Shown here in pieces: positions 13,288 to 19,784 of a stretch of 19,784 nucleotides of DNA (position 1 is the first letter of the stretch; the number at the start of each line of letters is the position of its first letter). Below the pieces are notes generated by a model that made no database searches, was not told where the DNA came from, and saw only the letters and a list, made by a program, of their open reading frames with translations. Both the position numbers and the translations under genes were made by a program. Source of the DNA: JAJDNW01 sp039714495 (lineage in GTDB: Bacteria; Desulfobacterota; Desulfobacteria; Desulfobacterales; B30-G6); contig JBDLJD010000082.1 in assembly GCA_039714495.1 (NCBI GenBank), forward strand, positions 1 to 19,784. The letters run 5' to 3'.

Positions 13288-14358
13288 ATGCTGATACTCG
13301 GAATTGAAACATCCTGTGATGAAACTGCGGCCGCAGTGGTCAAAGACGGCGCCACACAGCTGTCGTCGGTAGTTGCCTCACAAATAGATGTCCACCACGC
13401 GTTTGGGGGGGTTGTCCCGGAGTTGGCCTCGCGCAAACACATCGAGGCTATCGCCCCTGTGGTCCGGGAAGCCCTGGACAGCGCCGGCGTCCAACTCGAC
13501 CAAATCGATGGGGTTGCCGCCACCCAGGGGCCGGGACTGGTGGGGTCGCTTCTGGTGGGATTTTCCTTTGCCAAGGCCCTGGCCTTTTCCACGGGGATCC
13601 CCTGGATCGGCGTCAACCACTTGGAGGGCCACATCAATTCGGTTTTCCTCGAACCCGATCCCCCGCCCTTTCCGTTCGTGGCCCTGCTCGTTTCCGGAGG
13701 GCACACCGCCATCTACCATGTGACCGCCCACACCGACATCGAACTGATGGGGCAGACCAGGGATGACGCAGCCGGCGAGGCCTTTGACAAAGTCTCGAAG
13801 ATGCTGGGCCTGGGGTATCCGGGGGGCAAGGTCATCAGCGACATGGCCGCCCAAGGCGATCCAAGAAAGGTGGTTTTTAAAAGGCCTTATCTTGATAAAA
13901 CCCAGTATGATTTCAGTTTCAGCGGCATCAAGACCGGGGTAAACCGCTACATCCAAACCGCGGGCCTTGAGGACAAAGACCACATCCAGGACATTGCCGC
14001 CGGCTTCCAGGAGGCGGTGGTAGACGTGCTGTCATACAAACTGCTCCACGCCGCCCAGCAGAAAAAGTGCGGCCATGCGGCCATTGTGGGAGGGGTAGCC
14101 GCAAATACGCGTCTGCGGTCCAACGTCATGGGAAAAGCCGGCCAAAAGGGACTGACCGTACATATCCCGTCTCCGGGCCTCTGCGGGGACAACGCAGCCA
14201 TGATCGCCGCCGTGGGGTATCACTACCTCAGCAAGGGGATAACGTCGGCTCTTGATAGTGACGTCTATTCCAGAGCCAGAGTCCCAGAACCACGGAGGAC
14301 AGAACCCCAGAAAACGCCCGGCAGAAGACGGAAGACAAGCGATATAAAAAGCCGATAA
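13288..14358 (+). CDS. tsaD: tRNA N6-adenosine threonylcarbamoyltransferase TsaD
   Basis: A 356-residue member of the Kae1/TsaD family. With TsaB and TsaE it moves the threonylcarbamoyl group from TC-AMP to A37 of ANN-decoding tRNAs. The start at 13288 (MLILGIETSCDETAAAVV) is the universal family start; the frame is open upstream to 13192 but that part is the hairpin array. Visible motifs: SSVVASQIDVHHAFGGVVPELASRKH, TQGPGLVGSLLVG, the metal site in VNHLEGHI (His-x-x-x-His), LLVSGGHTAIY, GEAFDKVSKMLGLGYPGG, FSFSGIKT, and VGGVAANTRLR with the third metal ligand in GDNAAMIA. The last 25 residues (from VPEPRRTEPQ) are a basic, low-complexity tail read from degenerate CCAGAA-type repeats. GAAGG inside the final hairpin is the only nearby ribosome-site-like stretch. 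Confidence 0.95.
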   Translation: MLILGIETSCDETAAAVVKDGATQLSSVVASQIDVHHAFGGVVPELASRKHIEAIAPVVREALDSAGVQLDQIDGVAATQGPGLVGSLLVGFSFAKALAFSTGIPWIGVNHLEGHINSVFLEPDPPPFPFVALLVSGGHTAIYHVTAHTDIELMGQTRDDAAGEAFDKVSKMLGLGYPGGKVISDMAAQGDPRKVVFKRPYLDKTQYDFSFSGIKTGVNRYIQTAGLEDKDHIQDIAAGFQEAVVDVLSYKLLHAAQQKKCGHAAIVGGVAANTRLRSNVMGKAGQKGLTVHIPSPGLCGDNAAMIAAVGYHYLSKGITSALDSDVYSRARVPEPRRTEPQKTPGRRRKTSDIKSR

Positions 14359-14393
14359 TAGTGACAACTTTAGATCAGGACTCAATCTCCAAC

Positions 14394-15404
14394 ATGAACA
14401 ATCTTGAGTATACCCCCGAACAAATGGCCGGCCAGCGCCTGATGGTGGGATTCGAAGGCACGCATTTCAATTCAGACCTGATATTTCTCATCGACACCTT
14501 GAAAATCGGTGGTCTTATCCTTTTTTCCCAAAATATCGTCGATCCCGATCAGGTCCGCGACCTTTGCAGTGCAGCCCAGGAAAGAGCCAAAGCCTGCGGC
14601 CAGCCGCCGCTGTTTATCGCCATAGACCAGGAAGGCGGCAAAGTTGCCCGGCTCAAGGCGCCGTTCACCGAATTTGCAGGCAATCCCCACATGCGCAGCA
14701 TCGGTGATGCCACCCTTTTTGCCGATGTGACCGCCCGGGAGCTTGCCTCCATAGGCATCAACATGAACATGGCCCCGGTGCTGGACGTGGCCCTGCCCGG
14801 ACAGGAAGGCATCATGCGCGACAGGGCGTTCGGAGACGACCCCGCCTGGGTAGCCGAACTCGGCCTGGCTGTCATCCAAAGCCTCCAGGCCAAAGGCATC
14901 ATGGCGGTGGCCAAACACTTCCCGGGGATCGGTAAAACCCAATTGGATTCACACCATGACCTCCCCTTTCTGGACGAATCTTTGACAGTGCTTGAAAAGG
15001 AGGATTTCCCCCCTTTTGAAACTGCCATCGGGAACAGGGTTGCCGGCATCATGTTGTCGCACATCTGCTACCGCCAGCTCGATGAGGAGTGGCCGGCCAG
15101 CCTTTCTGAAAAAATTGCCGGCCAGCTGCTGAGAAAGAGGATCGGCTACCAGGGGGTGGTCATGACCGACGATCTCGATATGGGCGCCATCACCCGCCAC
15201 TTCTCCATCACGCAGGCTGTTCACCGCGTACTGGCGGCTGATATCGATATTGCCCTGATCTGTCACAAAAGCCCGGCCATAGAAACGGCCTTTGAAGAAA
15301 TCCTGCGCCTAACCACCGACGACCCGGCTGCCAAGGCTGCAAACCATCAATCGCTGTCTCGAGTCATGACATTGAAGGACATTTATCTGTCAGATCTGTA
15401 TTGA
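14394..15404 (+). CDS. nagZ: Beta-N-acetylhexosaminidase NagZ (GH3)
   Basis: A 336-residue glycoside hydrolase family 3 enzyme, which in the cytosol removes N-acetylglucosamine from anhydromuropeptides in cell-wall recycling. QRLMVGFEGT, the strand GGLILFSQNI, FIAIDQEGGKVARL, NMNMAPVLDV and the loop KHFPGIGKTQLDSHHDLP with the His of the Asp-His general acid/base pair are NagZ-like; note KHFPGIG where KHFPGHG is usual. The nucleophile Asp lies in VVMTDDLDMGAI. The ATG at 14394 is preferred by alignment with the usual short N-terminus; a GTG at 14361, three bases after the tsaD stop, would add 11 residues. Neither has a good ribosome site. It converges on mltG, another cell-wall enzyme. Confidence 0.85.
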   Translation: MNNLEYTPEQMAGQRLMVGFEGTHFNSDLIFLIDTLKIGGLILFSQNIVDPDQVRDLCSAAQERAKACGQPPLFIAIDQEGGKVARLKAPFTEFAGNPHMRSIGDATLFADVTARELASIGINMNMAPVLDVALPGQEGIMRDRAFGDDPAWVAELGLAVIQSLQAKGIMAVAKHFPGIGKTQLDSHHDLPFLDESLTVLEKEDFPPFETAIGNRVAGIMLSHICYRQLDEEWPASLSEKIAGQLLRKRIGYQGVVMTDDLDMGAITRHFSITQAVHRVLAADIDIALICHKSPAIETAFEEILRLTTDDPAAKAANHQSLSRVMTLKDIYLSDLY

Positions 15405-15440
15405 TTATTTGCACCGATGCACACGATTGACAGTCATTAC

Positions 15441-15510
15441 GCCTGCGGCTGTTACAGTATCAATTGAGGCGATAGCGTCGCTGTGCGACGCTATCGCCTC
15501 AATTGATACT
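15441..15510. repeat. 26-bp perfect palindrome with a small C-GCA-G hairpin beside it
   Basis: The arms 15456-15481 and 15485-15510 are perfectly complementary over 26 bases around the loop TGT. The right arm covers the last codons and the stop of mltG. Beside it, 15441-15449 reads GCC-GCA-GGC on the minus strand, the same triloop type as in the array before tsaD, and is flanked by GTAA-type bases as there. It lies between convergent nagZ and mltG, so it may end both transcripts, but there is no T run as in a classic terminator. Confidence 0.85.
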
Positions 15511-16495
15511 TCCGCACCGCCTTTTCATGCTCCTGATAGGTCTTGGAGAAGTGATGCGTGCCGTCTCGTTTGGAAACGAAAAAAAGATAGGGTTTATCTG
15601 CAGGAAAAAGTGCCGCCTCGATGGCCTTGGCCCCGGGGTTGGCAATGGGGCCCGGCGGCAGCCCCTTTATTTTATAGGTGTTGTAAGGGGTCAGTGTTAT
15701 CAGATCCGTACGGGTCAGGTTGCCGTCGAAATCTTTGATCCCGTAGATCACCGTCGGGTCACTGGCCAGGCGCATATTTTTTTTCAGGCGGTTATGAAAA
15801 ACCGAAGAGATGACCGGCCGCTCCGAAGGAGCGCCGGTTTCCTTTTCTATAATGGACGCCAGGGTCACCACCTGATGCACGGTCATTTTCTTTTCGCGGG
15901 CCTGCTTTTCCCAATCGGCCGTGAACACCTCCCTAAAACGCCGCACCATGGTTTGAATGATCTTTTCAGGACCAACACCCCTGGGAAAATGGTAGGTGTC
16001 CGGAAAAAGGTAGCCCTCGAAAGATTCTCCAGGAATACCGTATTCCCCAGCCAGGGCACTGCTGTTGGCGGCCTCCAGGAATTGCCCGGCCGGTCCCAGC
16101 CCGGCCGCGGGTATCATATCGGCAATTTGCGCCAGGTTGTACCCTTCGGGAATGGTTATTTTATAGAGCTGGACCTTGCCGCTCACCATTATCTCCAGGA
16201 TCTCCCGGGGCGAGTAAGACGGCTTCAGCCGGTACTCGCCGGCTTTTATCTTTTTGTCGTATCCCTTGAGCCTGGCATACAGGTTGAATTTGAAAACATT
16301 CCGGATGAGGCCGCGGTCGTACAGGTCCGCAGCCGTGGTTTTCAAGCCCTGGCCCGGCAGCACAGCAACATTCTGTTCGATGATTGCCGTACTGCACGGC
16401 GAACCGGCAAAATTGAACAGCTCCAGCAAAGCGCTTCCCGCCAGCGCGACAAAGCTAAGCAGTATTGCCCCAAAAATGATGGTTGTTTTCCGCAT
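15491..16495 (-). CDS. mltG: Endolytic peptidoglycan transglycosylase MltG
   Basis: A 334-residue inner-membrane enzyme of the YceG/MltG family that cuts nascent glycan strands and so ends their growth. One N-terminal membrane helix (TTIIFGAILLSFVALAGSALLELF) anchors it with the rest in the periplasm. A LysM-like part (AVLPGQGLKTTAADLYDRGLIRNVFKFNLYARLKG... KAGEYRLKP) is followed by the catalytic domain: VQLYKITIPEGYNLAQIA, FEGYLFPDTYHFPRG, VVTLASIIEKETG with the catalytic Glu, VISSVFHNRLKKNMRLASDPTVIYG, NTYKIKGLPPGPIANPG and FFVSKRDGTHHFSKTYQEHEKAV. Length is typical. The ATG at 16495 has only a close ACAGG in front. Its 3' end lies in a perfect palindrome shared with the end region of nagZ. 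Confidence 0.93.
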   Translation of the reverse strand: MRKTTIIFGAILLSFVALAGSALLELFNFAGSPCSTAIIEQNVAVLPGQGLKTTAADLYDRGLIRNVFKFNLYARLKGYDKKIKAGEYRLKPSYSPREILEIMVSGKVQLYKITIPEGYNLAQIADMIPAAGLGPAGQFLEAANSSALAGEYGIPGESFEGYLFPDTYHFPRGVGPEKIIQTMVRRFREVFTADWEKQAREKKMTVHQVVTLASIIEKETGAPSERPVISSVFHNRLKKNMRLASDPTVIYGIKDFDGNLTRTDLITLTPYNTYKIKGLPPGPIANPGAKAIEAALFPADKPYLFFVSKRDGTHHFSKTYQEHEKAVRKYQLRR

Positions 16496-16876
16496 ACCTG
16501 TAGTAACTTAATTAGATGACCAAATTTGTCAATATATACCGAATATTCATAATAGGCAGTTGCCTCCACATGTTTCCATCATAGCCAACAATCTGAGATC
16601 TAAAAACAATTAGAATAGCGCTTGGCCTACAATTACGTTGTTGCCATCAGATGTAAATAGTGGCACACGGTAAATTTGAATTCAAAACATGATATTCACA
16701 AGCGCTATATATATTGACAATCATCCACAAAATCAATATCCTAAATCTAGCGTTTCAAATTTTAAGAAAACAAAGAAATTAATCTTATTTCAAAGGATTA
16801 CATCGATTAGATATCTTAAAATCTATAACACCAAGCACTAAACACCAAACACACTTCCTGTAAAAAGGACCACCTG
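16496..16876. other. Divergent intergenic region between mltG and the kor operon
   Basis: AT-rich, no gene seen. It contains a likely sigma-70 promoter for korD (16714-16742, listed separately) and a perfect 9-base inverted pair TAGCGCTTG (16616-16624) / CAAGCGCTA (16699-16707), the second arm lying just before the -35. The leader from the promoter to korD is about 125 bases and ends in AAAAAGGA (16862-16869). I see no riboswitch fold I can name. Confidence 0.55.
16714..16742 (+). promoter_or_regulatory. Probable sigma-70 promoter of the kor operon
   Basis: TTGACA (16714-16719, perfect -35), a 17-base spacer and TATCCT (16737-16742, four of six matches to TATAAT). It faces korD and is the best-matching pair in the region. 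Confidence 0.5.
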
Positions 16877-17089
16877 ATGGCTAAACCCAAATTAAAAGAA
16901 CATCTCATCAACCAGGAATGGTGCAAGGGGTGCGGCATCTGCGTGCACTTCTGCCCCAAATCGGTACTCGAATTGGATGATCAGGACAAGGTTTTCGCCG
17001 CGCGGCCCGAAGACTGCATCTGCTGCAAGCTGTGCGAGCTCAGATGCCCGGACCTGGCTATTGAAATCATCACCGAGGACAACGCGTGA
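16877..17089 (+). CDS. korD: 2-oxoacid:ferredoxin oxidoreductase, ferredoxin-like (delta) subunit
   Basis: A 70-residue subunit with two [4Fe-4S] clusters, bound by CKGCGICVHFCP (residues 16-27) and CICCKLCELRCP (near residues 47-58), each a C-x2-C-x2-C-x3-C-P site. It passes electrons from the catalytic subunits to soluble ferredoxin. The start MAKPKLKEHLIN follows AAAAAGGA. It is the first gene of a four-gene operon with the alpha, beta and gamma subunits, and 14 bases separate it from the alpha gene. The first site is preceded by NQEW as is usual for Kor/Vor delta subunits. Confidence 0.9.
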   Translation: MAKPKLKEHLINQEWCKGCGICVHFCPKSVLELDDQDKVFAARPEDCICCKLCELRCPDLAIEIITEDNA

Positions 17090-17103
17090 CATAGGGTTTT
17101 ATC

Positions 17104-18252
17104 ATGGATAACAACATTCGATTCATTCAGGGCAACGAGGTATGTGTGGAAGGCGCACTCTATGCCGGGCTGGACTTCTTTGCCGGCTATCCCATTACGC
17201 CCTCCACGGAAATTGCCGAACACCTGTCCAACCGGCTTCCTCAAAAGGGCGGCAAATTCATTCAGATGGAAGATGAGATCGCTTCCATGTGTGCCATTAT
17301 CGGGGCCTCCCTGACCGGGAAAAAGGTCATGACCGCCACCAGCGGCCCGGGGTTTTCTCTCAAACAGGAGGCACTGGGCTATGCCATTATGGCGGAAATC
17401 CCCTGCGTGATCGTCAATGTACAGCGCGGCGGCCCCTCCACCGGCCTGCCCACCAGCGTGGCCCAGGGTGATGTCATGCAGGCGCGCTGGGGAACCCACG
17501 GCGACCATTCCATTATCGTGCTCACCGCCTCCAACCATCAGGATGTGTTCGCCATCACCGTGGAGGCCTTCAATCTCGCGGAGACTTTTCGCACTCCGGT
17601 GGTACTGCTGTTTGACGAAGTGGTGGGCCACATGCGTGAAAAACTCGTCATCCCCGAAACCGGAGCCATCCCGCTGGTGGACCGGCTGCGCACATCGGTA
17701 AAAGACGGCGTTGACTACCATCCCTACCTGCCCAGGGAGGATGGCCGCCTGCCCATGTCCGACTTCGGCGGCGTTCACCGCTACAACGTCACCGGCCTGT
17801 TCCACGACATGTGGGGATTCCCCACCAACAAGCCGGAAATCGTTCAGGGCCTCCACCGGCACCTGGTAGACAAGATCAAAAACCACACCAACCAGATTCT
17901 CAGGTACAAGGAATACTATCTGGAAGATGCTGAATGCATTCTCATTTCCTATGGTTCGTCGGCCCGCTCGGCCCTTCATGTTGTCGAGCAGAGGCGCCCG
18001 CGCGGTGAAAAACTGGGCCTGTTGGAACTCCAAACCCTGTGGCCGTTTCCCTATCAGATGATCGGGGAAAAGTGTAAAAACGCCAAGTATGTACTGGTGG
18101 TGGAAATGAACGCAGGGCAGGTGCTGCGAGCGGTTAAACGGGCAATCAATGACCCGGAAAAAGTTTTTCTGGCCAACCGCGTGGACGGGGTCTTCATCAC
18201 CCCCACCGATATCAGAAACATCCTCAGGATCATCATGGGACAAGGGGCATAA
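17104..18252 (+). CDS. korA: 2-oxoglutarate:ferredoxin oxidoreductase, alpha subunit
   Basis: A 382-residue subunit of the thiamine-diphosphate enzyme that converts a 2-oxoacid and CoA to acyl-CoA and CO2, reducing ferredoxin; with 2-oxoglutarate the product is succinyl-CoA. The run DFFAGYPITPSTEIAEHL, FIQMEDEIASMCAIIGASLTGKKVMTATSGPGFSLKQEA and NVQRGGPSTGLPT is the pyrimidine-binding (PP) domain of KorA/VorB. LLFDEVVGHMRE ends this part; the C-terminal third (ECILISYGSSARSAL, LLELQTLWPFPYQMI, YVLVVEMNAGQVLRAVKRAI) is the transketolase-like domain. Substrate choice (2-oxoglutarate or branched 2-oxoacids) is not certain from the sequence; the DABC order and size favour Kor. Three bases separate it from korB. 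Confidence 0.88.
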   Translation: MDNNIRFIQGNEVCVEGALYAGLDFFAGYPITPSTEIAEHLSNRLPQKGGKFIQMEDEIASMCAIIGASLTGKKVMTATSGPGFSLKQEALGYAIMAEIPCVIVNVQRGGPSTGLPTSVAQGDVMQARWGTHGDHSIIVLTASNHQDVFAITVEAFNLAETFRTPVVLLFDEVVGHMREKLVIPETGAIPLVDRLRTSVKDGVDYHPYLPREDGRLPMSDFGGVHRYNVTGLFHDMWGFPTNKPEIVQGLHRHLVDKIKNHTNQILRYKEYYLEDAECILISYGSSARSALHVVEQRRPRGEKLGLLELQTLWPFPYQMIGEKCKNAKYVLVVEMNAGQVLRAVKRAINDPEKVFLANRVDGVFITPTDIRNILRIIMGQGA

Positions 18253-18255
18253 ACC

Positions 18256-19059
18256 ATGGCAATCAAAGACTATATCAGGGAACGGTTCTTCCCGCACATG
18301 TGGTGCCCGGGTTGCGGACACGGCATTGTACTGAACGGTATGCTGCACGCCATCGAAAAGCTCGGCATGAGCAAAAACGAAATTGTCATGGTGTCCGGCA
18401 TCGGTTGCTCGTCGCGCATCTCCGGGTATGTGGATTTTCACTCACTGCACACCATTCACGGGCGCGCCCTGGCGTTTGCCACCGGCGTCAAACTGGGATT
18501 GCCCGAACTCAATGTCATCGTCCCCATGGGTGACGGCGATGCCCTGGCCATCGGCGGCAACCATTTCATCCACGCCGCCCGCCGCAACATCGACATCACC
18601 GCCATTGTCATGAACAACCGCGTGTACGGCATGACCGGCGGTCAGTTTTCGCCCTTGTCCGGGTATGGCACCAAAGCCACCACAGCACCACTGGGCAATA
18701 TCGACCACGATTTTGATATCGTCCAACTGGCCACAGCGGCCGGCGCTTCCTTCGTGGCCCGCACCACCACCTTTCACGTACAGCAGATATCCGACATCAT
18801 AAGAAAGGCCATCCTGCACGAAGGATTCTCGGTGGTGGAGATACTGACCCAATGCCCCACCTATTTTGGCCGTAAAAACAAACTGGGGGATGCCGGGGAA
18901 ATGATGGAGTGGTACAAAAAACAGACCACGCCCATCGGATCCAAGGCCAAAAAGGAGAACGACGACCTGATCGAACGCGGCATCTTCGTCCAGAAAGAAA
19001 TTCCAGAGTACTGCGAAGAGTATGATAAAATCATCGAACATGCCATGAAAGGAACCTAA
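18256..19059 (+). CDS. korB: 2-oxoglutarate:ferredoxin oxidoreductase, beta subunit
   Basis: A 267-residue thiamine-diphosphate-binding subunit. MWCPGCGHGIVLNGML near residue 15 and GIGCSSRISGYVDFHSLHTIHGRALAFATGVKLGLPELNVIV give cluster-ligand cysteines and the Kor-type TIHGRA motif. The TPP/Mg motif runs from GDGDALAIGGNH to AIVMNNRVYGMTGGQ, followed by SPLSGYGTKATTAPLG. The late cysteine in ILTQCPTYFGRKN is family typical. Cytosolic, partner of KorA. AAGGGG before the ATG serves as a ribosome site. Two bases separate its stop from korC. Confidence 0.92.
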   Translation: MAIKDYIRERFFPHMWCPGCGHGIVLNGMLHAIEKLGMSKNEIVMVSGIGCSSRISGYVDFHSLHTIHGRALAFATGVKLGLPELNVIVPMGDGDALAIGGNHFIHAARRNIDITAIVMNNRVYGMTGGQFSPLSGYGTKATTAPLGNIDHDFDIVQLATAAGASFVARTTTFHVQQISDIIRKAILHEGFSVVEILTQCPTYFGRKNKLGDAGEMMEWYKKQTTPIGSKAKKENDDLIERGIFVQKEIPEYCEEYDKIIEHAMKGT

Positions 19060-19061
19060 GC

Positions 19062-19604
19062 ATGGAAAGATGCAGAATGGTATTTTCAGGATCCGGCGGC
19101 CAGGGGGTCATCACCGCGGCCATCGTCCTCGCTGAAGCCGCCGTGCTTCATGAAGATCTCATGGCGGTGCAGTCCCAGGCCTATGGCCCCGAAGCCCGGG
19201 GTGGGGCTACCCGCAGCGACATCATCATCGCCGACGAACCCATCAAATTCCCCAAGGTGATCCAGCCCAACGTCCTGGTCTGCCTGACCCAGGAGGCTTA
19301 CAACAAGTTTTATCCCATCGTTCGGCCGGGAGGCGTTTTGATAACCGACACTCGTTATGTAAAGACCCAGCGCAAGGCCGATGCCATCCAGAAAGAGATC
19401 CCCATGTACGAAACCGTGATGGATAAAATCGGAAAGCCCATTGTCTTCAACATCTGCATGCTGGGGGCGCTTTTGGCCATCACCGAATTGATCTCGCCGG
19501 AATCGATCATGAAAGTCCTGGAAACCAGGATCCCTTCCGGTTTTCTGGACATGAACCGCCAAGCCCTCGGCATCGGCATGCAGTTGGGAGCGGAATACAA
19601 GTAG
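19062..19604 (+). CDS. korC: 2-oxoglutarate:ferredoxin oxidoreductase, gamma subunit
   Basis: A 180-residue gamma subunit (POR/KOR gamma domain), which completes the catalytic complex and probably contacts the CoA-binding region. VFSGSGGQGVITAAIVLAEAAV near the N-terminus and QSQAYGPEARGGATRSDIIIADEPIKFPKV are the hallmark stretches, followed by LVCLTQEAYNKFYPIVRPGGVLITDT. Length is normal. It is the last gene of the korDABC operon; the start follows the korB stop by two bases, and a modest AAAGGA precedes it. A hairpin without a T run (19651-19678) lies 46 bases downstream. Confidence 0.92.
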   Translation: MERCRMVFSGSGGQGVITAAIVLAEAAVLHEDLMAVQSQAYGPEARGGATRSDIIIADEPIKFPKVIQPNVLVCLTQEAYNKFYPIVRPGGVLITDTRYVKTQRKADAIQKEIPMYETVMDKIGKPIVFNICMLGALLAITELISPESIMKVLETRIPSGFLDMNRQALGIGMQLGAEYK

Positions 19605-19784
19605 TGACAGAGAACGGAAGATAGTAGGGAGTATGGAGTAAGCAGTATGGGGTTTCGCCGAACGAAAGGCGGTAAACCTGGTAGGGAGTAAGGCGCAGGC
19701 AGAGGGATAAAACAAGTCGTTTAGCGTTTTTAGAAGAATTAACCTCTACTTGCTCCTTACTACTTACTCTCTACTACTTACTCC
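19605..19784. repeat. Degenerate AGTA-rich repeats in opposed orientation
   Basis: The left part repeats AGTAGGGAGTATGGAGTAAG-like units (19623-19650) and again at 19681-19693. The right end (19749-19784) is built of CTTACTACTTACTC-like units, the reverse complement: GGAGTAAGCAGTA (19635-19647) matches the complement of the last 13 bases in 12 positions. Between them GGTTT-CGCC / GGCG-GT-AAACC forms a hairpin (19651-19678). No gene. The element runs off the window. Confidence 0.65.

Noticed and set aside
15503..16519. 338-residue plus-strand frame opposite mltG
   Set aside because: Antisense of mltG, whose catalytic motifs are clear.
16981..18441. 486-residue minus-strand frame opposite korA and korB
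   Set aside because: Antisense shadow of two genes with unmistakable family motifs; no ribosome site or family match.

Overview
The window reads as chromosome of a Desulfobacterota-type (Desulfobacterales-like) anaerobe. This is an inference from gene content and protein style: a four-subunit ferredoxin-dependent 2-oxoacid oxidoreductase, a DsrE-like protein, a ThrH-type homoserine/serine phosphoenzyme and several STAS-like and GYD small proteins. No 16S or other decisive marker is present.

Region 1 (about 1-6360) is AT-rich accessory-looking DNA. It holds a packed operon of small genes (STAS-like protein cut by the window edge, a 66-residue protein, an IHF/HU-type DNA-bending protein, a zinc ribbon, a secreted protein), then two lipoproteins, a CxxC protein, a GYD-domain protein, a DsrE-like protein, a second STAS-like paralogue, a C-terminally short GNAT acetyltransferase and an MgtC/SapB membrane protein. 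Two intergenic repeat families recur here, suggesting duplication and shuffling. Region 2 (6361-8026) holds a MATE-like membrane transporter and an initiator tRNA-fMet with its own terminator.

Region 3 (8224-11527, minus strand) is more GC-rich housekeeping DNA: homoserine dehydrogenase, then thrH, a YbgC-like thioesterase and a DUF167 protein in an overlapping operon. Upstream of hom lies what looks like an aminotransferase gene reduced to its two ends. Inverted repeats built on ATCACGAAA flank hom on both sides.

Region 4 (11837-15514) carries purM, a probable 34-codon small gene, tsaD and nagZ on the plus strand, meeting mltG on the minus strand. Between the small gene and tsaD lies the most striking structure in the window: an array of tiny DNA hairpins with C-GNA-G loops, spaced exactly 18 bp and in register with the tsaD start codon. 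A second structure, a 26-bp perfect palindrome with a 3-nt loop, covers the end of mltG.

Region 5 (16496-19604) is a promoter region followed by korDABC, the ferredoxin-like, alpha, beta and gamma subunits of a 2-oxoacid:ferredoxin oxidoreductase, most likely for 2-oxoglutarate. The window ends in degenerate AGTA-rich repeats arranged in opposite orientations.
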